Shown: positions 35,750 to 44,696 of the stretch, piece by piece
How positions within the stretch are numbered: position 1 is the stretch's first letter
Layout: every line of letters begins with the position of its first letter
Source: CAZPUS01 sp964589825
GTDB lineage: Bacteria > Fibrobacterota > Chitinivibrionia > Chitinivibrionales > WJKA01
Length of the DNA stretch: 64,000 nt
Assembly: GCA_964589825.1 (NCBI GenBank)
Contig: CAZPUS010000003.1
Span: 1-64,000, forward strand
Reading direction: 5' to 3'
Position numbers and translations under genes: made by a program
Notes under the pieces: model-generated
Told to the model about the DNA's origin: nothing
Seen by the model: the letters and a program-made list of their open reading frames with translations, nothing else
Databases searched by the model: none

Positions 35750-36289
35750 TTATTTTACTCCCGATTTTCCCGCTTTTCGTATCACTTGTTCTCCCACATA
35801 CCGGATCCCTTTGCCTTTGTAAGGTTCTACCGGCCGTGTCGCACGTATTTTTGCCGCCACCTCACCAACCCGTTCTTTGTCTATTCCACCGACTTCGACA
35901 TTCAACGGCCCGTCGGTTTTAAAAGAGATATGCTCTTCTCCTTTTATAGTTACCGGATGGGAATAGCCAACCGAAAGCACAAGATCGCTCCCTTTTACAT
36001 CCGCCTTATAACCCACACCCTTTATCTCGAGTTGCTTGGTAAATCCATCAGTCACTCCGGTAATCATACCTTTTAGTATTGAAGCGGACATCCCCCATGC
36101 GGGAAAGAATTTTTTCCCCTTCCCCGGAGGATTACACACCGCTTCACTTTCTTGTATCTCAATCTTCACATTCGGTGCGATCTTTTTTGTGAGAGTGCCT
36201 TTGGGACCCTTTACGGTCAATGTATCGCCATCCTGGGACACTTCCACGTTTTCGGGTATCTTAATCGGCCTTTTTCCAATCCGGGACAC
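35750..36289 (-). CDS. rplF: 50S ribosomal protein L6
   Basis: 179 residues from GTG 36289 (SRIGKRPIKIPENVEV), preceded by AAGGAG with a 7-nt spacer. An open frame upstream to 36382 has no ribosomal homology and is not part of the gene. Contains GVGYKADVKGSDLVLSVGYSHPV and the C-terminal PYKGKGIRYVGE. Binds 23S rRNA near the factor-binding site. Confidence 0.96.
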   Translation of the reverse strand: MSRIGKRPIKIPENVEVSQDGDTLTVKGPKGTLTKKIAPNVKIEIQESEAVCNPPGKGKKFFPAWGMSASILKGMITGVTDGFTKQLEIKGVGYKADVKGSDLVLSVGYSHPVTIKGEEHISFKTDGPLNVEVGGIDKERVGEVAAKIRATRPVEPYKGKGIRYVGEQVIRKAGKSGVK

Positions 36290-36378
36290 GTTCCTACTCC
36301 TTAGTAAACACTCATTAGCAATCAATACGATATTTAATGTTCTGCTTTCCCCACTGCAGACTCCGGCCCCTGCGACAA

Positions 36379-36774
36379 TCAATACACCTGACCGAGTACT
36401 TCCCCCCCCACATGTTCTTTACGGCACTGACTGTCTGTCTTCAGTCCACGTGAGGTTGAAACGATCGTTATTCCCATCCCGTTGAGTGCCTTCGGTATAG
36501 TATCGAATCCCGCATAAACCCGTCTTGACGGTTTGCTTACGCGGGTTATCTGCTGAATTGCACTTTTCTGATTTTTATCGTACTTAAGGAGAATTTTTAT
36601 TTCTCCCTGCTTATTGTCATCTACGAAAGCATACTTCTGTACGAATCCGTTTTCGCACAGGATCCTCACGATCTCTTTCTTTTCGTTGGACGCGGGCACA
36701 CTCACCGTCCTTCTCTTTGCCATCGCTGCGTTACGAATACGAGTGAATAAATCCGCGATTGAATCGGTCAGCAT
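36379..36774 (-). CDS. rpsH: 30S ribosomal protein S8
   Basis: 131 residues: DSIADLFTRIRNAAMAKRRTVSVPASNEK, GMGITIVSTSRGLKTDSQCRKEHVGGEVLG. Cys replaces the usual Ala/Gly in the conserved (D/T)xxA(R/K)xxxxGGExL motif. Near the 3' end there is a G8 run (minus strand, 36402-36409). It binds the 16S central domain and in E. coli represses the spc operon. Confidence 0.96.
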   Translation of the reverse strand: MLTDSIADLFTRIRNAAMAKRRTVSVPASNEKKEIVRILCENGFVQKYAFVDDNKQGEIKILLKYDKNQKSAIQQITRVSKPSRRVYAGFDTIPKALNGMGITIVSTSRGLKTDSQCRKEHVGGEVLGQVY

Positions 36775-36843
36775 TACTTCTCCTTCCTCCTTGGAAATAG
36801 CGTCGTCGTTACTCCAATTGTACTTAACATTACCTGGTCTCGT

Positions 36844-37029
36844 TTACCAGCTCGATTTTGTCACTCCCGGAATATTACCTTCTCCGGCCATATCTCTGAA
36901 GCAAATCCGACATATCCCGAATTTTCTAATATACCCGCGTACTCTTCCGCATACTCTGCATCTGTTATACGCCCGGGTTGAAAACTTCGGTTTTTTCCTG
37001 CTTTTCTCTATAAGTGCTTTACGTGCCAA
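36844..37029 (-). CDS. rpsN: 30S ribosomal protein S14, zinc-binding type
   Basis: 61 residues: (M)ARKALIEKSRKKPKFSTRAY, then CRVCGRVRGYIRKFGICRICFRD. Two C-x2-C pairs form a zinc ribbon, so this is the short Zn+ type (rpsZ). It starts at TTG 37029 with GGGGAG 4 nt upstream and only 1 nt after rplE; a longer open frame upstream is not S14. Confidence 0.95.
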   Translation of the reverse strand: MARKALIEKSRKKPKFSTRAYNRCRVCGRVRGYIRKFGICRICFRDMAGEGNIPGVTKSSW

Positions 37030-37030
37030 A

Positions 37031-37603
37031 TTACTCCCCTTGATTTTTTCTGAATGGCATTCCCAGTTCTTCAAGCAGCGCCCGACTCTCATCGTCGGAG
37101 CTGGTTGAGGTACAGATAGTAATATCCATCCCGGTAATTTGCGAAACTTTATCCCGATCAACTTCCAAAAATACTATCTGCTCTTTTATTCCGAAAGTAT
37201 AATTCCCTTTTCCATCGAACGATTTTCTTGACAAACCCCGGAAATCACGTACGCGGGGGATAGTAACCGCAATCAAACGGTCAAGGAACTCCCACATCCG
37301 CTCCCGACGAAGAGTAACCTTACATCCAATCGGCATTCCTTTACGAAGCTTGAAATTGGATATCGCCTTCTTTGCCGTGGTAATAACAGGTTTTTGTCCG
37401 GTAATCTGAGTAAGTGTATACACCGCCTCATCTATCAGTCGCTTATTCTGTACAGCGGCTCCCACCCCCATATTTACGGCTACCTTCTCAACGGTGGGTA
37501 TACGCATGATATTGTCGACATTCAGACGCTTTTTCAACGCCGGAATGACCTCTTCCATATAGCTCTGTCTCAATCGCGGCATTTCAACCGTTTCAGCACT
37601 CAA
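37031..37603 (-). CDS. rplE: 50S ribosomal protein L5
   Basis: 190 residues from TTG 37603, which overlaps the rplX stop (TTGA) and has GGAG 8 nt upstream. Alignment by eye with other L5 proteins fits a start at the inner ATG 37582 (PRLRQSYMEEVIPAL), but that codon lacks an SD. Motifs: PTVEKVAVNMGVG, KLRKGMPIGCKVTLRRERMWEFLDRL and VRDFRGLSRKSFDGKGNYTFG. 5S rRNA binder contacting P-site tRNA. Confidence 0.95.
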   Translation of the reverse strand: MSAETVEMPRLRQSYMEEVIPALKKRLNVDNIMRIPTVEKVAVNMGVGAAVQNKRLIDEAVYTLTQITGQKPVITTAKKAISNFKLRKGMPIGCKVTLRRERMWEFLDRLIAVTIPRVRDFRGLSRKSFDGKGNYTFGIKEQIVFLEVDRDKVSQITGMDITICTSTSSDDESRALLEELGMPFRKNQGE

Positions 37604-37917
37604 TCTATTAACTCCTTTGCTTTTTTGGAATATCTCACTCTTTTACCGTCCTCCAGCACTTGTGTGCCTACTCGTGTCGGTTTGCCCGTTTTAGGGCAAA
37701 GAAGCATTAAATTGGACATGGCAACCGGTGCATCTTTCTCTTTTATCCCCCCCTGCTGATCCTGCTGGCTCGGTTTGGTGTGGCGCTTAACAGTGTTGAC
37801 GCCTTCAACAATCGCTTTCTTTTTTTCGGGAAAAAGTTTAATGATTCGTCCCGTCCGGCCTTTATATTCTCCGGAAATAACCATTACATTGTCATTTTTC
37901 TTAAGTCGTGCAGGCAT
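37600..37917 (-). CDS. rplX: 50S ribosomal protein L24
   Basis: 105 residues with the KOW motif (KKNDNVMVISGEYKGRTGRI) and AIVEGVNTVKRHTKPSQQDQQGGI. An early assembly initiator at the exit-tunnel side. Its stop overlaps the rplE start by 4 nt. Confidence 0.96.
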   Translation of the reverse strand: MPARLKKNDNVMVISGEYKGRTGRIIKLFPEKKKAIVEGVNTVKRHTKPSQQDQQGGIKEKDAPVAMSNLMLLCPKTGKPTRVGTQVLEDGKRVRYSKKAKELID

Positions 37918-37953
37918 ACATATTCCTCCGCTTCCGGCTACAGTTATTTCTTT

Positions 37954-38322
37954 TTACAGTACTTCTGGAGCCAGCGAAATTATTCGTGTAAACTTTTTTT
38001 CTCGCAGTTCTCTCGTCACCGGACCGAATATTCTGGTCCCCTGGGGCTCTCCCGCATCGTTTATAATGGCAACCGCATTATCACTAAAACGAATGGCGGT
38101 TCCGTCTTTTCTTGTAAACTCTTTTCTCGTTCTGAGAATGACCGCTTTACTCACCATTCCTTCTTTAATAGGATTATTTGGGGCCGCCTCTTTTATGGCC
38201 ACCTTGATAATATCCCCTATTTTGGCGTACTTCTTACGTGTGCCACCCAATACACGAATGCATTGTACTTTTTTAGCCCCGGAGTTATCCGCTACATTCA
38301 GTATTGCTTCTTCTCGTATCAT
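37954..38322 (-). CDS. rplN: 50S ribosomal protein L14
   Basis: 122 residues: EEAILNVADNSGAKKVQCIRVLGG, IKEAAPNNPIKEGMVSKAVILRT and the C-terminal RIFGPVTRELREKKFTRIISLAPEVL. Forms an intersubunit bridge. Standard length and position. Confidence 0.97.
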   Translation of the reverse strand: MIREEAILNVADNSGAKKVQCIRVLGGTRKKYAKIGDIIKVAIKEAAPNNPIKEGMVSKAVILRTRKEFTRKDGTAIRFSDNAVAIINDAGEPQGTRIFGPVTRELREKKFTRIISLAPEVL

Positions 38323-38358
38323 TATTCACAATCCGCAGTTAGAGATCGTAATAGCCAG

Positions 38359-38628
38359 TTATTTCGCTTTTTCAATTATTTCCTGTACACGCCAACGTTT
38401 TGTCGCTGAAAGCGGGCGTGTTTCCATTATTCGCACCGTATCTCCGATCCCACACTGATTCTCACGATCATCGGCTTTATATTTTTTTCTGAGCCGTATG
38501 ATTTTTTTATACTTGTTATGCAGCACATTCCTTTCTACGGATACTACCACGGTTTTATCCATCTTGTCGCTCACCACTACCCCTTCCCTTACTTTTCTGC
38601 GGGAACGCATTTCGGTATTTGTCGCCAT
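38359..38628 (-). CDS. rpsQ: 30S ribosomal protein S17
   Basis: 89 residues: RRKVREGVVVSDKMDKTVVVSVERNVLHNKYKKIIRLRKKYKADDRENQCGIGDTVRIMETRPLSATKRWRV. OB-fold primary 16S binder. It lies 16 nt after rpmC. Confidence 0.97.
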   Translation of the reverse strand: MATNTEMRSRRKVREGVVVSDKMDKTVVVSVERNVLHNKYKKIIRLRKKYKADDRENQCGIGDTVRIMETRPLSATKRWRVQEIIEKAK

Positions 38629-38644
38629 TGTTATTTACCTGTCA

Positions 38645-38854
38645 CTAATTATTCTGTGTATTTTTATGTTTTTTTCTTTCGCTCAACACTGTTTTCAGCC
38701 GGGCAATATCCTTTTTAACATGGGACATTCTGCTGCTGTTGTCTAACTGTCCCATTCTCATTTGAAAACGAAGATTGAGCAACTCCTGCTCATTCTTCTC
38801 GATATGTTCGTGTATCTCTACGTCTCCCAGATCTCTAATATCGGAGGCCTTCAT
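38645..38854 (-). CDS. rpmC: 50S ribosomal protein L29
   Basis: 69 residues, two helices: KASDIRDLGDVEIHEHIEKNEQELLNLRFQMRMGQLDNSSRMSHVKKDIARLKTVLSERKK. Sits beside the polypeptide exit and helps form the docking site of SRP and trigger factor. In order between rplP and rpsQ. Confidence 0.96.
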   Translation of the reverse strand: MKASDIRDLGDVEIHEHIEKNEQELLNLRFQMRMGQLDNSSRMSHVKKDIARLKTVLSERKKHKNTQNN

Positions 38855-38877
38855 GATATGTATCGCTCCTGTGCTGA

Positions 38878-39282
38878 TTATCTTCTCACTGTTTGAACTT
38901 TAATAGGCAACTTATACGCAGCCACCCGCATCGCTTCTTTTCCTATCTCTTCCGACACACCACCTATTTCGAAGAGAATCATTCCCGGACGAACCACCGC
39001 TACCCACTCTTCCGGAACCCCCTTTCCTTTTCCCATACGGGTTTCGGCCGGATGTTTGGTATAGGCTTTGTCGGGAAATATCCGTATCCAGATTTTTCCA
39101 CCACGTTTTGCAATACGAGTGATGGCAACACGGGTCGCTTCAATCTGTCTGCTGCTAATCCACCCCGGCTCACACGCCTGTATACCATGCTCACCAAACG
39201 CGAGCTTATTGCCCCTGCTGGCGGTTCTTTTCATTCTTCCGCGCTGCTGTTTGCGCCATTTTACTTTTTTAGGAGCAAGCAT
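38878..39282 (-). CDS. rplP: 50S ribosomal protein L16
   Basis: 134 residues: KVKWRKQQRGRMKRTASRGNKLAFGEHGIQACEPGWISSRQIEATRVAITR, then KPAETRMGKGKGVPEEWVAVVRPG-like segments. A-site tRNA positioning protein. Located 15 nt after rpsC. Confidence 0.97.
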   Translation of the reverse strand: MLAPKKVKWRKQQRGRMKRTASRGNKLAFGEHGIQACEPGWISSRQIEATRVAITRIAKRGGKIWIRIFPDKAYTKHPAETRMGKGKGVPEEWVAVVRPGMILFEIGGVSEEIGKEAMRVAAYKLPIKVQTVRR

Positions 39283-39297
39283 TCGATCCCCTTTACG

Positions 39298-39975
39298 TTA
39301 TGCATCGGCCATTTCTGGTTCTTGTTCCTGATTCTGTTTCGGCTCAATCTTTTTGAGCACTTCACCTTTACATATCCACACCTTCACACCAGTAGTTCCA
39401 TACGTGGTATTTGCAGTCGATCTCGCAAAATCGATATCCGCTCGTAAGGTATGCAGCGGGATGCTTCCTTCTTTGTACGTTTCGGTCCGTGCGATCTCTG
39501 CCCCGTTAAGTCGCCCGGATACGATTACTTTTATCCCATTCGCTCCCATTCGCATCGCAGTCGATATCGCCTTCTTAATCGCCTTTTTGTATGAAACGCG
39601 TCGCACGATCTGTCGTGCGAGGTTATCGGCAACCAGACGTGCGTTCATTTCAGGTTTTTTGACTTCCTTTATATTTATCTGAATCTCTTTATTGGTCAGT
39701 GTCTGCAGCTCCACCTTGAGTCTTTCAACCTCTTCACCACGTCGGCCTATCACAATCCCGGGTCTTGAGGTCTGTATTGTCACAATAACCTTTTTGGCAG
39801 TTCTGTCGATGCGGATACTCGATATCCCCCCGTGCTCCAACCGTTTATCCAGATAACTACGGATAATATGGTCTTCGTAGATATAATCTGCCATACTTCC
39901 TTTTGAAAACCAGTTTCCATTCCAGTCTTTAATAATGCCAACTCTGAATCCATTCGGATTTACTTTCTGACCCAA
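39298..39975 (-). CDS. rpsC: 30S ribosomal protein S3
   Basis: 225 residues. It opens GQKVNPNGFRVGIIKDWNGNWFS, has the KH domain (RPGIVIGRRGEEVERLK) and the C-terminal lobe RMGANGIKVIVSGRLNGAEIARTETYKEG. The last residues are Q/E-rich. Forms part of the mRNA entry channel and helicase site. Confidence 0.97.
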   Translation of the reverse strand: MGQKVNPNGFRVGIIKDWNGNWFSKGSMADYIYEDHIIRSYLDKRLEHGGISSIRIDRTAKKVIVTIQTSRPGIVIGRRGEEVERLKVELQTLTNKEIQINIKEVKKPEMNARLVADNLARQIVRRVSYKKAIKKAISTAMRMGANGIKVIVSGRLNGAEIARTETYKEGSIPLHTLRADIDFARSTANTTYGTTGVKVWICKGEVLKKIEPKQNQEQEPEMADA

Positions 39976-39986
39976 GGAATCCTCCT

Positions 39987-40328
39987 TTAATCTGATAACA
40001 CAACGGTTATGTGTGATGTGGGTTTTGCGATCCTTCCGACCCGCCCCTGCGCACGGGGGCGAAATCGTTTCATAATTGGTCCTTTGTTCACATAAATCTC
40101 CTTTATTTTCAACTCATCGAGATCTATGGCGGTATCGCTGTATTTATCCTGCATATTTGCTACCGCAGACTTAACCAGCTTGGCAATATCCTTTGCCACC
40201 TTTTTACGAATAGAATACTGAAGGCTATTCAACGCTTCACTGGCAAGTTTGCCGCTCACTGCTTTGCACACCAACCGAGCCTTCTGAGGGGATGTGCGTG
40301 AGTATTTTATTGTTGCTTGAACCTGCAT
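39987..40328 (-). CDS. rplV: 50S ribosomal protein L22
   Basis: 113 residues: QATIKYSRTSPQKARLVCKAVSG, DELKIKEIYVNKGPIMKRFRPRAQGRVGRIAKPTSHITVVL. The beta-hairpin with PRAxGRA-like tip lines the exit tunnel near the macrolide site. Standard position between rpsS and rpsC. Confidence 0.97.
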   Translation of the reverse strand: MQVQATIKYSRTSPQKARLVCKAVSGKLASEALNSLQYSIRKKVAKDIAKLVKSAVANMQDKYSDTAIDLDELKIKEIYVNKGPIMKRFRPRAQGRVGRIAKPTSHITVVLSD

Positions 40329-40371
40329 GAGTTGTGCTGTCCTTCTTTAATTTGTGTATCCGTTATATCCG

Positions 40372-40662
40372 CTATTTTGCTCGTGCGGCCTTATCAGTCT
40401 TCAGATGGCCTTTGTGACCTTTGTACACCCGACTAGGGGCGAACTCTCCCAATTTGTGACCAACCATGTTTTCCGAAACATATACCGGGACGAACTGTTT
40501 ACCATTATGCACCGAAAAAGTTACTCCCACAAATTCGGGCAGAATCGTCGACCTACGAGACCAGGTTTTAATAACCTTTTTATCTCCGGCATCCTGAGCT
40601 TTCTGCACCTTTTTCAGAAGGCTCTCTTCTACAAACGGACCTTTTTTTATTGATCGTGCCAT
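40372..40662 (-). CDS. rpsS: 30S ribosomal protein S19
   Basis: 96 residues: ARSIKKGPFVEESLLKKVQKA, KVIKTWSRRSTILPEFVGVTFSVHNGKQFVPVYVSENMVGHKLGEFAPSR. Forms a head complex with S13. 19 nt after rplB. Confidence 0.97.
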   Translation of the reverse strand: MARSIKKGPFVEESLLKKVQKAQDAGDKKVIKTWSRRSTILPEFVGVTFSVHNGKQFVPVYVSENMVGHKLGEFAPSRVYKGHKGHLKTDKAARAK

Positions 40663-40681
40663 GGTAAATCCTCTTTATCTC

Positions 40682-41506
40682 CTATTTTCTCTTCCGGACT
40701 ATGAATCTATTTGAGTATTTCTTGTTTTTCCTGGTCTTCTTTCCCTTTGTCTTGATCCCCCATGGAGATACGGGATTTCTTCCCCCTGATGCCTTTCCTT
40801 CTCCCCCTCCCATCGGATGGTCTACCGGATTCATGGCAACCCCACGCACCTTGGGTCGTTTACCAAGCATACGGGACCTGCCTGCAGAGCCACGTACAAC
40901 ATTTTCATGTTCTACGTTTCCCGGTATCCCAATTGTCGCCATACAGTTTTTATCTACATTGCGTACTTCATGAGAAGGAAGTCGCAGCTGCACCATCTCA
41001 CCTTCTTTAGCCACAACAATGGCGTACGTCCCGGCGCTTCTGGCCATCTTCGCTCCCTGTCCCCTGCGCAGTTCTATATTGTGCACTTCGGTACCAAGCG
41101 GAATATTCTTCAGCGGCATGGCGTTACCCTCGGCAACCTCACATTTTTCAGAGGAAAGAATCCGGGCACCCGGCTTCATGTTTTTTGTCGCAATAATATA
41201 GCGACGTTCTCCATCCAGATACTTCAGCAGCGCAATACGAGGCGTCCGGTTCGGGTCATACTCTATGCTTTCCACATGTGCAGGAACATCGAATTTATCC
41301 CTTTTAAAATCGATTATCCGGTAATGCCGTTTGCAGCCCCCCCCCCGGCGACGAACCATAATGCTGCCGGAGTTATTACGTCCGGCCGTCTGTTTTTTGG
41401 GGCTGAGAAGTGATTTGTGCGGGTCATCCTTTGTAATTTCCTCAAAGGAATATCCGGTTCTGTATCTCAATGTCGGTGTTTTGGGCACATACTTTTTCAA
41501 TGGCAT
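40682..41506 (-). CDS. rplB: 50S ribosomal protein L2
   Basis: 274 residues, complete: KYVPKTPTLRYRTGYSFEEIT, RRRGGGCKRHYRIIDFKRDK, SAGTYAIVVAKEG, VRGVAMNPVDHPMGGGEGKASGGRNPVSPWG. The usual His of the RGGGHK motif is Cys here. Codons for R-G-G-G contain a G10 homopolymer (41337-41346 on the plus strand as C10), rare for an essential gene. Central to peptidyl-transferase-centre assembly. Confidence 0.97.
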   Translation of the reverse strand: MPLKKYVPKTPTLRYRTGYSFEEITKDDPHKSLLSPKKQTAGRNNSGSIMVRRRGGGCKRHYRIIDFKRDKFDVPAHVESIEYDPNRTPRIALLKYLDGERRYIIATKNMKPGARILSSEKCEVAEGNAMPLKNIPLGTEVHNIELRRGQGAKMARSAGTYAIVVAKEGEMVQLRLPSHEVRNVDKNCMATIGIPGNVEHENVVRGSAGRSRMLGKRPKVRGVAMNPVDHPMGGGEGKASGGRNPVSPWGIKTKGKKTRKNKKYSNRFIVRKRK

Positions 41507-41520
41507 ATATTACCGCCTTT

Positions 41521-41811
41521 TTATACATCATCCATCTGTTGAATACTCTGGCCTTCCTGAAGCTTAACAATGGCCTTTTTCTTACGTGCGGTCATCCCCT
41601 GCGGATATCTTCCTACACGTTTGGTTTTTCTTTTTATAAATGAGACGTTTACAGATTCGACACTCACTTCGAACAACTGCTCAATTGCGCGTTTAATTTC
41701 CGGTTTTGTCGCCTGCGACGCGACCTCAAACACATATTTGTTCTCTTCACGCAGCAATGTGTTTTTTTCAGTAATAACCGGCGCCTTTATTATTCTATGA
41801 TGCTTACTCAC
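41521..41811 (-). CDS. rplW: 50S ribosomal protein L23
   Basis: 96 residues: IIKAPVITEKNTLLREENKYVFEVASQATKPEIKRAIEQLFEVSVESVNVSFIKRKTKRVGR. Exit-site protein that binds trigger factor. It starts 4 nt inside the end of rplD, implying coupled translation. Confidence 0.97.
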   Translation of the reverse strand: MSKHHRIIKAPVITEKNTLLREENKYVFEVASQATKPEIKRAIEQLFEVSVESVNVSFIKRKTKRVGRYPQGMTARKKKAIVKLQEGQSIQQMDDV

Positions 41812-42437
41812 GAGCGCACCACCTTCTCTTTAAGTGTATCGATTAACTCTTCTGAACAAAACACGACGTTGTCAGAGGATATAACGTCATATGCGGTAAG
41901 TTCCTTTACCGGTCTGCTATGTACATTTTTAATATTACGGGCGGACAAATATACATTCGCGTCGCCGTTGGTTACAAGCAGTGTTTTTTGTCCCGAAATA
42001 TTCAACGCTTTTAGCATATTGTCTACGACCGAGGTTCTGGGTGATTCACAGGTAAGCGTATCGACAATGAGAACCTTTTCTTCTTTGGCCCGATCGCTTA
42101 ACAATGCTGCCAGCGCTTTATTCCTCATCTTTCTTGGAATCTTTGTGGAATAATCGCGTGCCTTGGCACCGAACGCCTTGCCTCCACGCACCCATATCGG
42201 CGAGGTATTCGATCCGGCACGTGCTCTTCCGGTTCCTTTCTGACGCCACGGCTTGCTGGTCCCGCCACTTACTTCAGCGCGCGTTTTGGTTTTCGACGTT
42301 CCCTGACGAATATTGGAACGGTAACCTTCGACAACCTGGGCAATCAGCATGAGGCTACATTCCCTCTCGAACATCTCGTCAGGAAGCTGCTTCTCCTTTA
42401 TCTGAGTACCGTCTGTACTGTATACTTTCGCCTTCAT
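41808..42437 (-). CDS. rplD: 50S ribosomal protein L4
   Basis: 209 residues: RSNIRQGTSKTKTRAEVSGGTSKPWRQKGTGRARAGSNTSPIWVRGGKAFG is the tunnel-lining loop. Primary 23S binder; in E. coli it autoregulates the S10 operon. The stop overlaps the rplW start. Confidence 0.97.
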   Translation of the reverse strand: MKAKVYSTDGTQIKEKQLPDEMFERECSLMLIAQVVEGYRSNIRQGTSKTKTRAEVSGGTSKPWRQKGTGRARAGSNTSPIWVRGGKAFGAKARDYSTKIPRKMRNKALAALLSDRAKEEKVLIVDTLTCESPRTSVVDNMLKALNISGQKTLLVTNGDANVYLSARNIKNVHSRPVKELTAYDVISSDNVVFCSEELIDTLKEKVVRS

Positions 42438-42454
42438 CGTTGCATCAAACCTTT

Positions 42455-43084
42455 TTAGCTGGCTTTTTTCACCATTTTTATATAGACGATTCCTTTATTT
42501 TTCCCCGGAACACCACCCCGCACAAGAATAAGCTCTTTTTCCTTGTCAAGACCCATAACCTGCAGTCCCTTTATGGTCGTTTTTGTTGCACCGTACTGTC
42601 CAGGCATTTTCTGTCCCGGAAATACCCGTGAGGGGTCGGCACTTGCACCAATCGATCCGGGTCGTCTCTGGTTTCGATTACCATGAGTCTTCCGGCCTAT
42701 GCTGAAATTATGCCGACGAACAGTTCCGCTGAAACCACGACCTTTGCTGATACCGGTCACATTCACTTTTTCAACGCCTTCAAATGCTTCAACGCCTATC
42801 GTATTACCCGGCTTCACGCCTTCGCCTTCAGCATCGAATTCTTTTAACACTCGTAAGGGCGGACATTCATTCTTCTTCATGTGTCCGAGTTCGGGTTTTG
42901 TTTTCAGCTTGTCACGCGTTGGATCGAACCCAAGTTGAACAGCACTGTAGCCGTCTCTTTCATCTGTTTTGACCTGGCACACATAATTCGACCCAACCTG
43001 TATGGCGGTTACCGAGACTTCCTGGCCGCTCTCAGGATCGAATATCCTGGTCATTCCGATCTTTTTTCCTATCACTCCGTTCAT
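42455..43084 (-). CDS. rplC: 50S ribosomal protein L3
   Basis: 209 residues: GVIGKKIGMTRIFDPESGQEVSVTAIQVGSNYVCQVKT, GRGFSGTVRRHNFSIGRKTHGNRNQRRPGSIGASADPSRVFPGQKMPGQYG. Peptidyl-transferase-proximal assembly protein. 49 nt after rpsJ. Confidence 0.97.
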   Translation of the reverse strand: MNGVIGKKIGMTRIFDPESGQEVSVTAIQVGSNYVCQVKTDERDGYSAVQLGFDPTRDKLKTKPELGHMKKNECPPLRVLKEFDAEGEGVKPGNTIGVEAFEGVEKVNVTGISKGRGFSGTVRRHNFSIGRKTHGNRNQRRPGSIGASADPSRVFPGQKMPGQYGATKTTIKGLQVMGLDKEKELILVRGGVPGKNKGIVYIKMVKKAS

Positions 43085-43133
43085 ATCATTTCACCCGGGC
43101 TTCTTTTGTAAATGAATTGCAGTTCATTAGTTG

Positions 43134-43442
43134 TTATACTTTTATTTCAACATCAACACCCGCAGGCAAATCAAGCTGCATAAGTGCATCGACCGTTTGC
43201 GGCGTCGCTTCATGGATGTCGATCAGGCGTTTATGCACCCTCGTTTCGAACTGCTCACGAGCCTTCTTATTTACATGGGGCGAGCGAAGCACCGTATACA
43301 CGCTTTTGTCTGTCGGCAGCGGTACCGGCCCCGAAATACGTGCACCGGTTCCTTTTGCAGTCCTCACGATATCCGACGTCGACTTGTCCAGCACGTTGTA
43401 GTCAAATGACTTTAATCGTATTCGTATTTTTTCCTGCGCCAC
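43134..43442 (-). CDS. rpsJ: 30S ribosomal protein S10
   Basis: 102 residues: KIRIRLKSFDYNVLDKSTSDIVRTAKGTGARISGPVPLPT, RSPHVNKKAREQFETRVHKRLIDI. Head protein and NusE antitermination partner of NusG. It is only 36 nt after tuf, so no E. coli-type S10 leader is present here. Confidence 0.97.
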   Translation of the reverse strand: MAQEKIRIRLKSFDYNVLDKSTSDIVRTAKGTGARISGPVPLPTDKSVYTVLRSPHVNKKAREQFETRVHKRLIDIHEATPQTVDALMQLDLPAGVDVEIKV

Positions 43443-43476
43443 TATAGTTCTCCTATCCGGACTTTTAGTACGTGCA

Positions 43477-44686
<1,210 letters not shown>

Positions 44687-44696
44687 CAACACATTG

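Noticed and set aside
36290..36382. N-terminal extension of L6
   Set aside because: No homology to L6, and a clear SD precedes GTG 36289, which gives the canonical SRIGKRPI start.
37030..37161. N-terminal extension of S14
   Set aside because: It overlaps the 3' end of rplE; canonical S14 starts at TTG 37029 with an SD.
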